64,000 bases of DNA from Corythucha ciliata (lineage: Eukaryota > Arthropoda > Insecta > Hemiptera > Tingidae). Where the stretch lies: positions 37,848,751 through 37,912,750 of the forward strand of contig CM075942.1 in the NCBI GenBank assembly GCA_038030265.1, given 5' to 3'. Numbering within the stretch: position 1 is the stretch's first letter; each line of letters starts with the position of its first letter. Positions 22,110 through 33,102 of this stretch are shown piece by piece. The position numbers were made by a program, and so were the translations under genes. Under the pieces are notes generated by a model that had not been told where the DNA came from, searched no databases, and was given only the letters and a program-made list of their open reading frames with translations.

Positions 22110-22124
22110 GAATCAAAATATGTC

Positions 22125-22157
22125 CTGATGAGGACGGGGAAATTCCACCGTCGAAAC
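22125..22157 (+). ncRNA. Hammerhead ribozyme-like core, plus strand
   Basis: CTGATGAG (22125-22132), stem II GACGG/CCGTC (22133-22137 with 22148-22152), then GAAAC (22153-22157). The following GTCGTAATTGG includes a GTA that could be a cleavage triplet with a minimal stem III, but the partner strand of stem I is not visible upstream. Penelope-like retroelements are known to carry such minimal hammerheads; the link here is inference. Confidence 0.5.
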
Positions 22158-22717
22158 GTCGTAATTGGATAAAAGTGTCGTTTTTGTTTTCCCCTTCTTA
22201 GTCGATTGATTCCTGAGCTTATAGAGAAAATTATAGCTGCCGAAAGCCGGGGAAATTTGGGCTTTCAGTGGTGGTTGTTATTTTTATATCACCTATCGAT
22301 ATAAATATTGTGGGTATACACGGAAATCAACACTATTTAGATATTCAACTTATGGGCGACACTTGAACGCTCTATTGAATTTACTGGGCTTTCAATTTGT
22401 ATACACTATATTATGTAATTGGTCCAGCATGATCTCTTTCAGATGATCGAAAATCCGTATCGGAGGCGTATCGAGAGCAGTGCATAAAAATATGCTGCAA
22501 GTCTTTCAGCATGTGGCAGGCTCCACAAAAGGCGACGCGTCGGGCCTTGCCGTTTTATTAAGATATACGCCGCAAGTTCTGTGATTATGTCTCACGATTA
22601 TACGACACATCAGTCCCTCAGACCAAATTAGTTGTTTGAAAGCAGGGTACCTGGGGATTTCAGGATTGACTTTCCCGTCTCGATTTGACTTTTTGCCTGA
22701 GAGCACTGTGTCACGCT

Positions 22718-23795
22718 TAGTGTTGAATCGATACCAGTAAATAGAGTAAAGTATCGATACTCTTCAATCGATACCCAGTAGTTTTGGTTTCGATACTTTG
22801 ATTCGATACTGGGAAATGAGTACTTCCGGATTCGATACTTTTTAATCAATACCGAGTATTTTTTATTTTTTTACATTTTTTAAATTAATTTAAATACGTG
22901 AACTCCCGGCATCGGAAACGTACCGTTTGAAATGAGTACTTTAATTGGTATCGAATGGGTATTGATTAAAACTAGTACGATACTGAATCAATACCCAGTC
23001 GATACCGAGTAAAAGTACTCATTTGAAACGATACCGAATCAATACCCATTCGATACCGAGTAAAAGTACTCATTTGAAACGATACCCATTCGATACCGAG
23101 TATTTACTTGTTTGGGTATTGATTCAAACAAGTAAATACTCTTTATCGAATGGGTATCGTTTCAAATGAGTACTTTTACTCGGTATCGAATGGGTATTGA
23201 TTCAAATGAGTAGATGTTAGGTATCGGGTATTTTCAATCGGTATCGTAAAAGTATCGGTTAAGTAAGAGAGTTATAAGCTCGGTGCACACTATGCATTTT
23301 TCGTAGCATGATTGCTATTTATTAGGAGGTCGAAAGGAAATATATGGTCCCCGGTAGTGACCGGATATTTTTTAATACCGTTAGGCAATCCTATTTCAAA
23401 AGTTGCATAGCGTGCATCGAGCTTAAGTAGTCATTGTGTTTCAATTAAAATGAATCTGTATTTGTATGAGGGAGTAGTGATTGACGACTCGATAAATCAT
23501 TAGAGATGGTAGTGCTTTTGGCTTTTGTTGGTTGGTGGTGGAGGGGTTTTATTACAAGCTTGTTGAATCGATTCCACTACGGTATCGATACTTTTGAATC
23601 AATACCAATTACTCTTGGTATCGGTACTTCTGTACCGATACCGAGTATATATCGATATTTTTTATACGATACTGTAAACAAGTTAAATATGAGTATCGAT
23701 ACTTTTCATTCGATACCAAATACCATTCGATACTTCCTATTTGATACTTCAAATGAGTAAAGTATCGATACTTTGTTGGTATCGATTCAACACTA
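22718..23795. mobile_element. hAT-type element, 1078 bp, perfect 8-bp TSD
   Basis: Starts TAGTGTTGAATCGATACC and ends with its exact inverse. Both sides carry GTCACGCT (22710-22717 and 23796-23803), an 8-bp duplication as in hAT elements. The interior is dominated by both orientations of a short word (TCGATACTTT, GTATCGAAT) with AGTACTCATTTGAAACG units, so it folds on itself. No transposase is encoded. A small inverted repeat (23276-23424) lies inside. Confidence 0.85.
23276..23424. repeat. Nested small inverted repeat, about 150 bp
   Basis: AAGCTCGGTGCACACTATGCA is mirrored by TTGCATAGCGTGCATCGAGCTT at the right (stated in part). It interrupts the hAT-type element. A clean target duplication was not found (ATA versus TAA flanks). 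Confidence 0.6.
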
Positions 23796-24133
23796 GTCAC
23801 GCTCTCTCTGAAATTTGAAATGGGTGAATGAAATAATAAACTTGAACTATGCAGCCTAAGGTAAATAAAGAAAGTAACGGTAGCAAAACATAAAAGAGTG
23901 GGGAGGGCACGGCCCTTTAGGACAAAATTATGGGTCGCGACCCAAGCGTGGATAACGGACGGTGACCCAGCCAGCCCGGCACCCATTGGTTGTAAACCAC
24001 TGTCAAACCCCCTAAAAACATTGGAGATAACAAGTCGTTTGGCCTCATTTTTGAAGATTCAGTTTAGTCTAGCAAAATAATTAGTACTATCATGATCATT
24101 AAAGGTTTCTACAATGTCACAGCAAACGAAAAC

Positions 24134-24440
24134 GAAGAACCATAGACAGCATGTCGGACTGCTGACAAAATTTGCCTAAGTTTGACGAGCTGTATCTTGG
24201 AAACTATAATACATTTAGAACCCGCTTTTGGCTGGTTTTCTTAGAAATTTTCTCATCTTTGAAAAGTTACTTCGAAGCCACAACCGAAAAATGGCTAGTT
24301 TAGCGTGAAAGAGCCAAAACCCCCAAAAAGTCCTCACATTGTTGTGGTTTTTCGAGAATTCCAGGATGATCCCGATGTCTTTCGAGGTCAGCAATTTGAA
24401 CACGTCATACCTGCACCATCCCAGACAACATTAAAAAGAA
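24134..24440 (+). pseudogene. Unknown repeated protein fragment, copy 2, broken
   Basis: Inverted, diverged relative of 20458-20763. One frame gives KFDELYLGNYNTFRTRFW, LVFLEIFSSLKSYF and EKWLV, then a stop; another frame gives REFQDDPDVFRGQQFEHV. The similarity between copies continues into the flanks as far as GTCCAGTAAAATAAG at about 24500, so the repeat unit is at least 350 bp. Broken by a stop and a frameshift. Confidence 0.5.
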
Positions 24441-25019
24441 ATATAATTACCCTAATTATTGCTACCTGACCCCCCCTTTTTAGATCTTATTTTACTGGAC
24501 TATTTGGTGCCTGATGCTTTTAGCGTTTTCCTTTTGCCATTTCAAAAGTGCTCTGGGGCCGCTCTTGTGACGTCACAAGTCCGCTCGGATCGAACCAAAA
24601 TCTGGCAAAGAGTGGGTTGAAATGGAACGACTTTTAACAAGTGGAAGAGAGCGCTCTTTAATAACAACCTTCCTCCTCATGACTGTTTTGTAGTTTTTGT
24701 GTTTGTATTGAATGGAAGTACATATTTATTTACGTGCATGAGCTGAGCACTTGTATATTTTTGTGTGGAGTGCTTGTGGTTAGCGAGAATGTACTTATTA
24801 GCATGACTGTGAACAAATCGGGTGCATCCCTTCGTGAGTTCAATGCCCAATTCTATTAATAATGTTCTTCCAGGAACATAAGTGATATCTAATAACAACA
24901 TGTTGCGAATTTAGAAATTCTCAGCCAACAAACACGCTTTGTGGCGACAGGAAAAATGAAGGAATGGGCTTTGGGGAAAATATGTAATACATAAAGATGA
25001 ATAACTTCATTAATGTAGA
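24441..25019. other. No gene seen
   Basis: Includes the flank shared with 20395-20457 up to about 24510, then featureless AT-rich sequence. Confidence 0.45.
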
Positions 25020-25374
25020 GAATCCGGATGAACTGTTTTGTAACGATTGGAACACTGGTACTAGGTTTTTGTTATTCCGTCTTCTCCTTATTGATTTATG
25101 CTGCAATAATAGCCCACGTAGTCTTCATATTTTCATATTTTTCGTCGGACGAGCTTGACTCTAGACTAGAGTTATCCATACATTTCAAAATGAGCCTAGT
25201 GGCTTCATCTGACCACTTCTCTGGATCTGTTGAGTAATCGACGATAATGGTACCTACGAATAACAGATCCTGGATTCCCACGTCGTACGCAGTTTTTTGA
25301 GCTGAATTGAATGAGTTGTAGTCGAGATCGCTAGTAACAATACTTTTTGAGTTACGGGCAAACATCACCAGCAT
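25020..25374 (-). pseudogene. Myb/SANT-like DNA-binding domain fossil
   Basis: The frame at 25096-25374 ends KWSDEATRLILKCMDNS, then KYENMKTTWAIIAA. This follows the trihelix/Myb-SANT-like plan: W at helix 1, T-LIL, then K-W--IA. A stop falls where a Glu is usual in this family, and the frame continues INKEK. The third-helix signature QCSNRYKT appears in another frame at about 25030-25055. So the domain is complete in outline but carries a nonsense change and a frameshift. Such proteins are encoded by host genes and by PIF/Harbinger transposons; the many TAA-TSD MITEs here make the latter attractive but unproven. Confidence 0.5.
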
Positions 25375-25880
25375 TCTCCAGCATTTTTAAAGGATTTGTT
25401 CTTATATTTGTTGGCTTATCTCAGAAATTATTGACCCCAGCGATCCCTGCAAACGCTCATTCGATTCAGCACAAAAAACTACGTAATATAAGAGAACATG
25501 GTTAGCCCTGCCAAAGATCTTGATACACATTTTCATGGCACATCAAAGTATCGGGGAAAACTCGTTTTTTTCTGGTATTTTCGTTAGTAACTCAAATAAT
25601 ATTAATTGCAGAGAAACGAGCCACCATGCATTCGATTCTGCGCCAAAAACTACTTCGGAAATCACATCTACGTCAACTGCATTACTAAACGTTGGACGTG
25701 AGGATTCGGAATATTAAAGCTAAAAGCCAAATTTTTTGGTACGATTCACGTCGTAACTCAAAAACTAATCGTTGCACGGACTTGTGGTTGATTTTTATCG
25801 ACTCGGCTCACAAAACTACATAGGATTAGACACCCCGTTCGGGCAAATTGCTTCACCCCTTATAGCGATGAGTTGGCCAA
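25375..25880. other. No gene seen
   Basis: Non-coding stretch left of a hAT-type element. Nothing recognised. Confidence 0.45.
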
Positions 25881-25888
25881 CTTCTACC

Positions 25889-26471
25889 CAGTGTTGGGCA
25901 GATAACGGAAAAAATTATCTTAGATAAAGATAAGATAACAATGAGGACACCTTAAAAGATAAGGTAAAGATAAGATAAATAAAAAATTATCTTTTACTTT
26001 TAGATAAATATTAAGATAACAAAAATAAATTATTCGTTGGCTTTTAGAAGAAGCAAAGTGTCGCGTTACCTGAATTCTCGATTTTCCGCCGTCAGATTCA
26101 AATTGCTATGTTAATGGTAATGGAATGAAATAATCACAAATTCACTTAAAATCACAACCCACAGACAAAAACAGGGGAATTGACGAATAGCCCAGTCAGT
26201 AGTAGTCTTGACCTTGACTGGCTGAAACCTAAGAGAAATAGAGAGCTAATAAAAAGCTTACTTTGAATGTTATTGAGGGAGTTGAAAAAAATTATCTTTG
26301 TCTTTATCTAGGAATTATCTTTGTCCTCGAGATAAACCGAATTTTGATAGGTAAAAGATAAATAATAACCCTTCTTAAAATTCCGTCAGATAGATAAAAG
26401 ATAAAAAAAAATTATGTAGATAATTATCTAGATAATAAATCATCTAAAGATAAATATAACGCCCAACACTG
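25889..26471. mobile_element. hAT-type MITE, 583 bp
   Basis: Starts CAGTGTTGGGC and ends GCCCAACACTG. Flanks CTTCTACC (25881-25888) and CGTGTACC (26472-26479) agree at 6 of 8 positions, an aged 8-bp duplication. The inside is rich in AGATAA and its inverse TTATCT in both orientations. No coding capacity. Confidence 0.8.
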
Positions 26472-26479
26472 CGTGTACC

Positions 26480-27006
26480 TCCCGTTAAAAGGATGTTTGC
26501 CACCCCGTATCGTTGCGGACTCTTCGAATCCTGGAAGTAAGCATCAAAAGGAATTTTTTAAGCCACATTTGAAGTTGGTCCGAATTGTGCCGCTATTCTG
26601 CCTTTTTTTTCGCTTTATTTCCTGTAATATTCAAGCGAGTTCCTTTTTTTCGAGTTCATCTTACTGTTTTAAAGGGGATTCATTCATTTTTCGCTCCATT
26701 TTTTAAAAAAAACGTTCTCAGTCTTTTTCAAGTGAAGCTCCTCTATTTTAAAGGGCTTTCAAACTCACCCAAAAAAATTATCTGTTTCGACGGCTACTAA
26801 GGGGAAGTTTAAGAGCCTTCAGTTGGCCTAAAGGCGCATATAAACTGGGCGATCCTATCATGTATTGCAACGTTGCAGGTGCGGAGCGGTTGAAAAGAGT
26901 CGACCGCTCCGCGATTGCAACATGAGCGCTCCATATTTTCGTGCGAACATACTCCGCTCGAAATCACCTCACCCCCAAATCTACTTTTCCTCCCGCATCT
27001 TCGTTA
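26480..27006. other. No gene seen
   Basis: A short inverted pair, GGTGCGGAGCGGTTG / GTCGACCGCTCCGC-type, lies near 26878-26913. Nothing else recognised. Confidence 0.45.
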
Positions 27007-27008
27007 TA

Positions 27009-27591
27009 CAGGGTGTACAAAAAGCGGCTGGACAGAGAAAAACCAGTGAAGGGGCAACTCATTTATTATCGAAATGACTATTGGCACTTTTCCGAAATTC
27101 CGCTTTGTTTCCGAGATATCCGCCATTTTCTGATTTTTTCAGAAACAGCTTGTTGCACACGCAGTAATCGATGCAATGGCAAAACTGATGAGCCCATTGG
27201 AAAGAGCACACAATTTTCTATTTAAAGAGCCTGTTTTTATCCAGATCAGACGACATTTACTACGTTTTGAATCAGCTTAATGGCGAAAAACCGTAATTTT
27301 CTGACCATATCACCAATACTTCCGGAATTAAGTTTCCTCGGTAATAAGCTAATTCAAAACGTAGTAGATGTCGTCTGATCTGGATAAAAATAGGCTCTTT
27401 AAATAGAAAATGTTGTGCTCTCCAATGGGCTCATCATTTTTTTCATTGCAACAATTATTGCGTGTGCAGCAAGCTGTTTCTCATATCAGAAAATGGTGGA
27501 TATCTCGGAAAAGTGCAAATAATCATTTCGATCAGAAATGGGTTGCCCCTTCACTGGTTTTTCTCTGTCCAGTCGCTTTTTGTACACCCTG
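27009..27591. mobile_element. Hairpin element with CAGGGTGT ends, 583 bp, TSD TA
   Basis: Starts CAGGGTGTACAAAAAGCG and ends with the inverse, flanked by TA on both sides (27007-27008, 27592-27593). The arms are inverse over nearly the whole length, about 250 bp each. Interior words TTTCCGAGATATC and ATTGGAAAGAGCACA recur in the relatives at 27803 and 33889. TA duplication fits Tc1/mariner-like or similar elements; superfamily is not assigned. Confidence 0.8.
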
Positions 27592-27802
27592 TATTTTAGT
27601 GTTAAATGGATTCAGAAGAAGAAACATTACATTATTACTATATGTTTAGTACATCGGCCATGGTTTTGGCCAGTAGTAAGGGAAAAATTCGGAAACAACG
27701 ACGACGATGGAGAACAGAAGTTTTTTTGAAGTATTTTTAAATTACCATTGCAGGTATTTTAATTGTTTTTACAGTCTCCAACACTCGTATATTATGACTA
27801 TA

Positions 27803-28060
27803 CAGGGTGTTCATGAATTAGCTGGACAAAAGAAAACCAGTTATGGGGCACACCATTTGCCATCGATATGACTATTTGGAGTTTTTGGAAATTCCTCTTT
27901 GTTTCCGAGATATCACACATTTTATGATTTTTTCATGAATTCCCTTTTTTCCTACTTAGATGCTTGCCATACCCTCATAAAATGGTATTAGCCTAAAACT
28001 AATCAGCTCATTGGAAAGAGCACAAAATTTCCTTTAAAATGTGTCCACTTTCGGGTGAAA
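27803..28060 (+). mobile_element. One-armed relative of the CAGGGTG hairpin
   Basis: CAGGGTGTTCATGAATTAG, then TTTCCGAGATATC and CATTGGAAAGAGCACA in the same order as 27009. No inverse right arm is found downstream, so the copy is truncated or is an early arm. Confidence 0.6.
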
Positions 28061-30315
28061 ATTACCTTCGTACCACACGTGAGAGCAGTCGATTTACCAA
28101 AGAAACTGGTGACTCACATTTCCATACATTTTTCCGACTCGATTTTCACCTCTTCGCCATAGGAAAGAAAAAAATTGAAATCAGTGGAAAAACTTCCTTA
28201 TTTTGTAAGCTTTCCAACGATGTGTAAAAGTTTACACTTACAGTATTTTCCCGTTGAAATATTTGTAAAAAACTTGAAAAATCCCAGTCAGAAAACATGG
28301 AATTCAAGGATTTTTTCAGTGCCATTATAACCGTAGGAACTATTGTTTTCTTATTGGCACATGATGAAAATTCTTCAATGGCTATGTCTGAATTTTGAAA
28401 TAAACTTGCCTGCCTGCCTACATCCGGCGTGCACGACAAAAAAGAATGTAAACCAGGCAGGCTTGTAAATTCATGTATTTGATAGTTGAAGAACCCTCTT
28501 ACCTAGTGAATTGTGGCAGGCTTTTTAAAAATTAAGTAGGTACTTTTGAAGCAGAATATGACCGAGCTTCTTATTACCACCCGAAGGCTGGGTTTTTTGA
28601 TGTTGGTTATCAAGCTTTATTTTCTTTAATGCCAGTGGCCAAAAACTAGTTTTTCTATTTAGAGCAGTAACTTTTTTGTTGACGATCAATCTTCGATGGT
28701 AAATTCAATTTTGTTTACAGCTCCATGAATCCCCTTGATGTGAACAGGATCTGTGCCTATCCCAGTTGGGATTTTCTTATGAAAATAAAGGCAAAATTCT
28801 GGCTTCCCTTGGAAAATGAATCTATACTTGGAACTTCTATAGTAATAGCGGCCACAGGGAAAAGTAATTTTGCAAACTTCCTGTGGAAAGAAGTCTTTTA
28901 ATTAAACCCCTGCAGTCGGCTAGGAAGTTGGCCTACAGGAAAATATTTTATCCGTTTAATTCAACCATGCAGGTAGTAATTAATATTTGCTCTTGCCTTG
29001 GTACCGATGCCCAGTAGTGAGACTACCTTCACGATCCTTCACAGCTGAAATAATTATTTCTCTTGGAAAACCACCGGTTTCTGAATTAGCTCAGAATTCT
29101 TGTTCGAGATTTGAAAGTTTCTATAAGCTCGGAATAAAGAAGTCTGTTTGGTAGTTTTGTGTTTTATCAGTTTTAGCTTCTCTTTTTTTAAGCATTGTGA
29201 CTTGAGTTGTGTGACCGCAAATTCGTAACTTGAAAGTGTGACTTCCCATCTTTGCTTTATACGTTTCTTTAAAATGACGACATTTTATTGTTATCGTACA
29301 CCTAGTGAATGAGCAAGTTAAAAATATGAAACAATCTTATCTTCTTATCTCGTGTTCCCAACATGTAAGAACATTAAGTAGGCAAAAAAATTATCTCATT
29401 TTCATTACGCTTTATCCGCACTAGGTCTCAAGTGAAGATAAAAAAGGTCAGCTTATTTTCCCTCTTTTTACTAATCCTGTCTCCCGTAATACTAAAGCTT
29501 CCCCCACCCATTGGTTTTCCGCTCTTCCCCTCTTGTTAGTGATCTTTGTACTTTCTGCTCGTGGCATATTTTACGCTGAGTGCCAAGAAAAAGACCAAAT
29601 ATGAAAAGGCTGCATAAGTGCATATCGTTGTCAGCTATACATACATCATTTCAGAAACGTAGCAGAGGCTTAGTAATTATAAGTTAGGAGGATTACAAAT
29701 TTTGAGGGTAGTATTTGTAAACGATACTACCGAAGGTCACGTGTAAACGCCTTCGGTCCGTCCTGTAGGTTGAGGGGGAACCAGGGATATTTGACCTATA
29801 AAGACATTGGAGAAAGTGTCAATATTATGGTTTTATAAAAACAAGCAAGGCAATTTTCACGATAACACGAACAGAGCACGGATCTTTGTCGCAATTAAAT
29901 TGAAAAGAAACAGGTACCTGTGTAAAAAAAAAACATTCATATTATTAGGGAGATTCGAACTTCCGCTACAAGAGCCCGCGATGCAAAAATACATTTTTTG
30001 TACAGCCGGGCGTAAAGACTCGAAATTCGACCGCTGGGAGAGTCTTGAGCGGGCGACATGAGGTTCATTCCGCCCGCCGGGCGTAAAGAAAAATATCAGC
30101 CCGGTACGTCTTCTTTTAGGTCTTTTGTTGTTTTTTTTAAAATAGTTTTTCCTAATTTTGTTTTTAAATTGTACATTAGCCATAAAAACACAAAAATAAG
30201 CACTGTAAATTACGCTGAGAGGCGATTAAAGTTCTCTCTGTATCAGCTACGTCATCCTTCCATTCGCTGGCTAAAGTGTGTGTTCGCTTCAGTTTATTAA
30301 GCAAACCATATGATA
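28061..30315. other. No gene seen
   Basis: Small features only: a GCCTGCCTG / CAGGCAGGC inverted pair at about 28408-28466, and a GTAGTATTTGTAAACGATACTAC hairpin near 29708-29730 (partly written). A B-box-like GTTCGAATC on the minus strand near 29953 is not backed by a tRNA fold. Confidence 0.45.
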
Positions 30316-30402
30316 TGCGTCTGTGGAGTCCGTGCAACCTATCAAAATGCTCCATTTTTCGAAGGAATTAATTTTTCTTTGCTTAGTACACTCCACAGAT
30401 GC
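30316..30402. repeat. Small inverted repeat
   Basis: ATGCGTCTGTGGAGT near the left is mirrored by ACTCCACAGATGCAT near the right. The middle (TGCTCCATTTTTCGAAGGAATT) resembles, in inverse, the segment at about 32925-32960. This suggests a dispersed small family. Confidence 0.55.
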
Positions 30403-30502
30403 ATAGCACAAAGCTTCTGAACAGGGCTTTAAAGACTGGTTTTTATGATTATTATTGTAATGATTAAGGACTTCGGCTGTACAAAAAATAGCGTACAACA
30501 CT

Positions 30503-30601
30503 CGGGCGGTATTCCTCATTACGATCTCGGGCGACAACTGCCCTCGGCTTCACCTCAGGCACTTCCTGTCGCCCTCGACCGTAATGAGCATCATACCGCC
30601 C
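30503..30601. repeat. 99-bp hairpin
   Basis: GGGCGGTATTCCTCATTACG on the left is mirrored by CGTAATGAGCATCATACCGCCC on the right (partly written); both arms include CGGGCGACA. Ends are unusually G/C-rich for this window. Confidence 0.65.
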
Positions 30602-30604
30602 TTG

Positions 30605-31870
30605 GATCGTAATATACTATTAGGTCCGATTTCGATTGGCTGGAGGGGGAATTTTTACCCCTTATCCTGTTATAGCCGACACGGTTATTCGCCCACTTAA
30701 TTCCTCCTGGACAATTTTTGCGAAAAAAAAAAAAAAAAAAAACATTTAAAATAGAACGAAACTGCGCACTGCGTGAACTGCGTTGGATTTTTGGATGTTA
30801 CGGCATGAGAAATATGAAAATTGAGACGGATTTTAAATCATAATAGTAGTTTGAATGGGTTCTTTTAATGTGATTACGGTGTTATTATTATTATTTTGTT
30901 TTTTTCCTATAAACAATAATAAGTTGAATATAATTTTAATAATGAAAAAAAAATCTGGAAATTAATCCTCTACATGAGCTTAGCCCGTGGTGGAGGATGA
31001 TCCAAAAAGTCATCTGTGATCACTTTTACACATCACGCAGCTGAATATGGGCCGACGAGTAGAAAATTCACGTGAAGAGACAGCCCATCATAACGTCCGT
31101 CGCTTGCCGAAGATTGGAAAGAAAAACTACTTTACGTCTCATTGTTTATTTAATGGTGCGGGTGTAATTCATTTCCATGCAGCTTCCGAAGGGATGGGAG
31201 TATGAAGGTCACATAATTGATGTGGAATGGTAAATTTGGGCTGTAACAAATATTTAAATTTCAGAAGGAACCGTTCTAATTTGCTCACGATGAGGTCGGT
31301 GACGATTAACGAGCGGCGCTGGCGGAGTGGCGCAATTGCGATGAGGTATGAGCAACGGAGTGTCGCAGTCAAGATGAGATTACAAGGAACGGAGTAAAAT
31401 GAAGCAAAATAGCCAACCATCCCACTATCATATTTTCGCATTGGAACGAAGAACTCTTTTCAATGGCACAAATTTACGTACGTTCAATGGCACGTAACCC
31501 CCCGAGTTAGAAAGCCTGCAACGTCTCGGACCCGAAATATACTCAAACCCGAAGAAATGCACTAAAAAATATTGATGTAAACATATTATTTTATCCAATA
31601 AAAAAAAGTGGTAAGATGAGTGCCGATAGAGAAGCGTGACGTCATGTCGATACCACCTATATGTAGAATATAATCTAATACTTATTAAAAATACATATTT
31701 AGCCAACAGTCAATAGTAACCTGTGTTTCAAATGCTTAAGTTGGTTTACTTTATGAGTGGGTATCTTTCTCTCCGCCGGCCGTGTGCGAGGAGTGAAGTT
31801 AATTCTCACCAAAAGTTGAGAAGTGCCTAATAGCTGGCTTCGTTCAAGGTTTTAACGCAACAATCCTGAT
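30605..31870. other. No gene seen
   Basis: Contains a run of 20 A at 30723-30742. No convincing coding region. Confidence 0.45.
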
Positions 31871-31879
31871 AGTGTCTCG

Positions 31880-32113
31880 ATGAATAGCTCCGTGTATATG
31901 AATAATGGAAAAATACGTGCAGTCTACCCGGGCCTTCCTGACGTGAAGTCTTTAGATGAGCAGGGCATTGTTAAACTTTCATCGAGGGGTTTTAGAAGAG
32001 GCACTTTTAATTTGTTTTCGGAATTAATTAAGAGTGAAAAGGGCGCTGAGAAGCGAAATTTATGGTCCAATGTGGTCGAGCGTTACCCAATTTATTGTTT
32101 AATACATTCGTAG
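31880..32113 (+). CDS. Hypothetical 77-residue frame
   Basis: Begins MNSSVYMNNGKIRAVYPGLP and ends ERYPIYCLIHS. The composition is protein-like (mixed charged and hydrophobic residues, no low complexity), better than most frames in the window. No domain, no neighbour in the same frame, no promoter or splice evidence. It could be an exon, a retroelement scrap or chance. Confidence 0.2.
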   Translation: MNSSVYMNNGKIRAVYPGLPDVKSLDEQGIVKLSSRGFRRGTFNLFSELIKSEKGAEKRNLWSNVVERYPIYCLIHS

Positions 32114-32840
32114 CAAAATATCATAGTTCCATATCCCGCTATTAGTTTACTTATCCGTTTATACGTGCACTCAGTAGCCTGCTTCGCTCACGATCTACAT
32201 TTGTGAACATCCGATACACGCTGTCAATGGCAAGCCTTTGTTTTAAGTGTTTCTTGAATAGGTCGAATAAAATGAAAAGATATGGAGGTGTTTCTTGGGA
32301 CAATACGATACGTCCTTTGGGAGTGCCACTTAAAGGCGCACACTGAGGACGAGCAGGTGTCCTTCCGAAAAGCCTGATACTAGGGGATTTGGGGAAGGAA
32401 AATACGGAAGATGGCGAAGATCATCCTTGCCTTCGTTTCTCTTTAATCCATCAAGCGAAACCCATTTTTTCCTTGCCACCACTTGTATCAACTTTCTCTC
32501 CCGACTATTTCTCTGTGAAACGACGAATTCGTCGTTCCAACATTTTTTTTTTGTATGCGCTCTATTTCGTTCAACTTGTAGGTCGTATCACTCTTGCCGA
32601 CAGCACCTACCTATTCCGAGAAATGTCCTGTACATAACATATTGGGATTTTTCCCTAGTTCAGTTATGTGAAGGTTTTGCCTTCAGGTCTTTGATTAAGT
32701 TTTCTGTTGTTAACAGCGTAAACAATGGAGTTTTTCATCTTATGCTTTCCAAACAACCCGGAAGAAATTCGCTTGGTCGGGTTAAAAGATTAAATTGTGC
32801 CTGGAAGTTCTATTTATTAATGTCCACCTTAATTAAAGAG
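32114..32840. other. No gene confirmed
   Basis: Two overlapping open frames are present but their residues are F/S/C-rich and not protein-like. Nothing else recognised. Confidence 0.4.
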
Positions 32841-32844
32841 CTCA

Positions 32845-33102
32845 GCCCCCTATTCTGTAACTCTTAAGCCCGCTCACAAGCTCTATACTACGCGTACGCG
32901 TCTGTGGAATATATGCAACCAAACAAAATAATTCCCTCGAAAAATGAAGCATTTTCAAAGATTGCATAGGCACCGCACACAACACAAACGTAGAGCTAAC
33001 GCGTGCGTTAGCGAAATAAACAAGGTGAATAATTGAAAGTAATCAGCTGAGAAATTTTGCTAACGCGCGCGTTACTAGTTACAGAATGGTGGGGGGGGGG
33101 CC
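32845..33102. repeat. MITE-like inverted repeat with TATTCTGTAACT ends
   Basis: Left GCCCCCTATTCTGTAACTC, right AGTTACAGAATGG followed by a run of G. Inside are CGCGTACGCG and AACGCGTGCGTTAGC palindromes. A TGTGGAATATATGCAACC segment links it to the repeat at 30316. Confidence 0.55.

Larger units (their letters stand above)
22022..22221. repeat. 200-bp palindrome with two hammerhead-like cores
   Basis: Arms of about 90 bp are near-perfect inverses (TAAGCTCAGGAATCAATCGA at the left end), with a tiny loop around 22110-22124. Each arm contains the same hammerhead-like core in opposite orientation. The right arm has an extra 8 or so bases (GTCGTAAT) after the core. Confidence 0.85.
21771..24002. 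mobile_element. Possible hAT element with SPIN-like ends, heavily invaded
   Basis: Left end CAATGGTTTTCAACC followed by CTCGTGACCC; right end, read inversely, CAGTGGTTTACAACC and later GGGTCGCGACCC. CAGNGGTTCTCAACC plus GGGTCGCGACCC is the hallmark of SPIN-type hAT elements. Flanks (CTATAAAG, TCAAACCC) are not an 8-bp duplication, so the pairing of these two ends is uncertain. It encloses a palindrome (22022-22221) and a younger hAT element (22718-23795). Confidence 0.35.

Noticed and set aside
25900..26460. Cluster of GATA-factor binding sites
   Set aside because: The AGATAA words are the filler of a hAT-type MITE and occur equally in both orientations.
29930..30060. B-box-like GTTCGAATC with a T run, a possible tRNA on the minus strand
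   Set aside because: No acceptor, D or anticodon stems can be drawn around it.
32389..32867. Two overlapping open frames of 82 and 146 residues
   Set aside because: Residue composition is F/S/C-rich, the frames overlap on the same strand, and no domain or splice context supports either.
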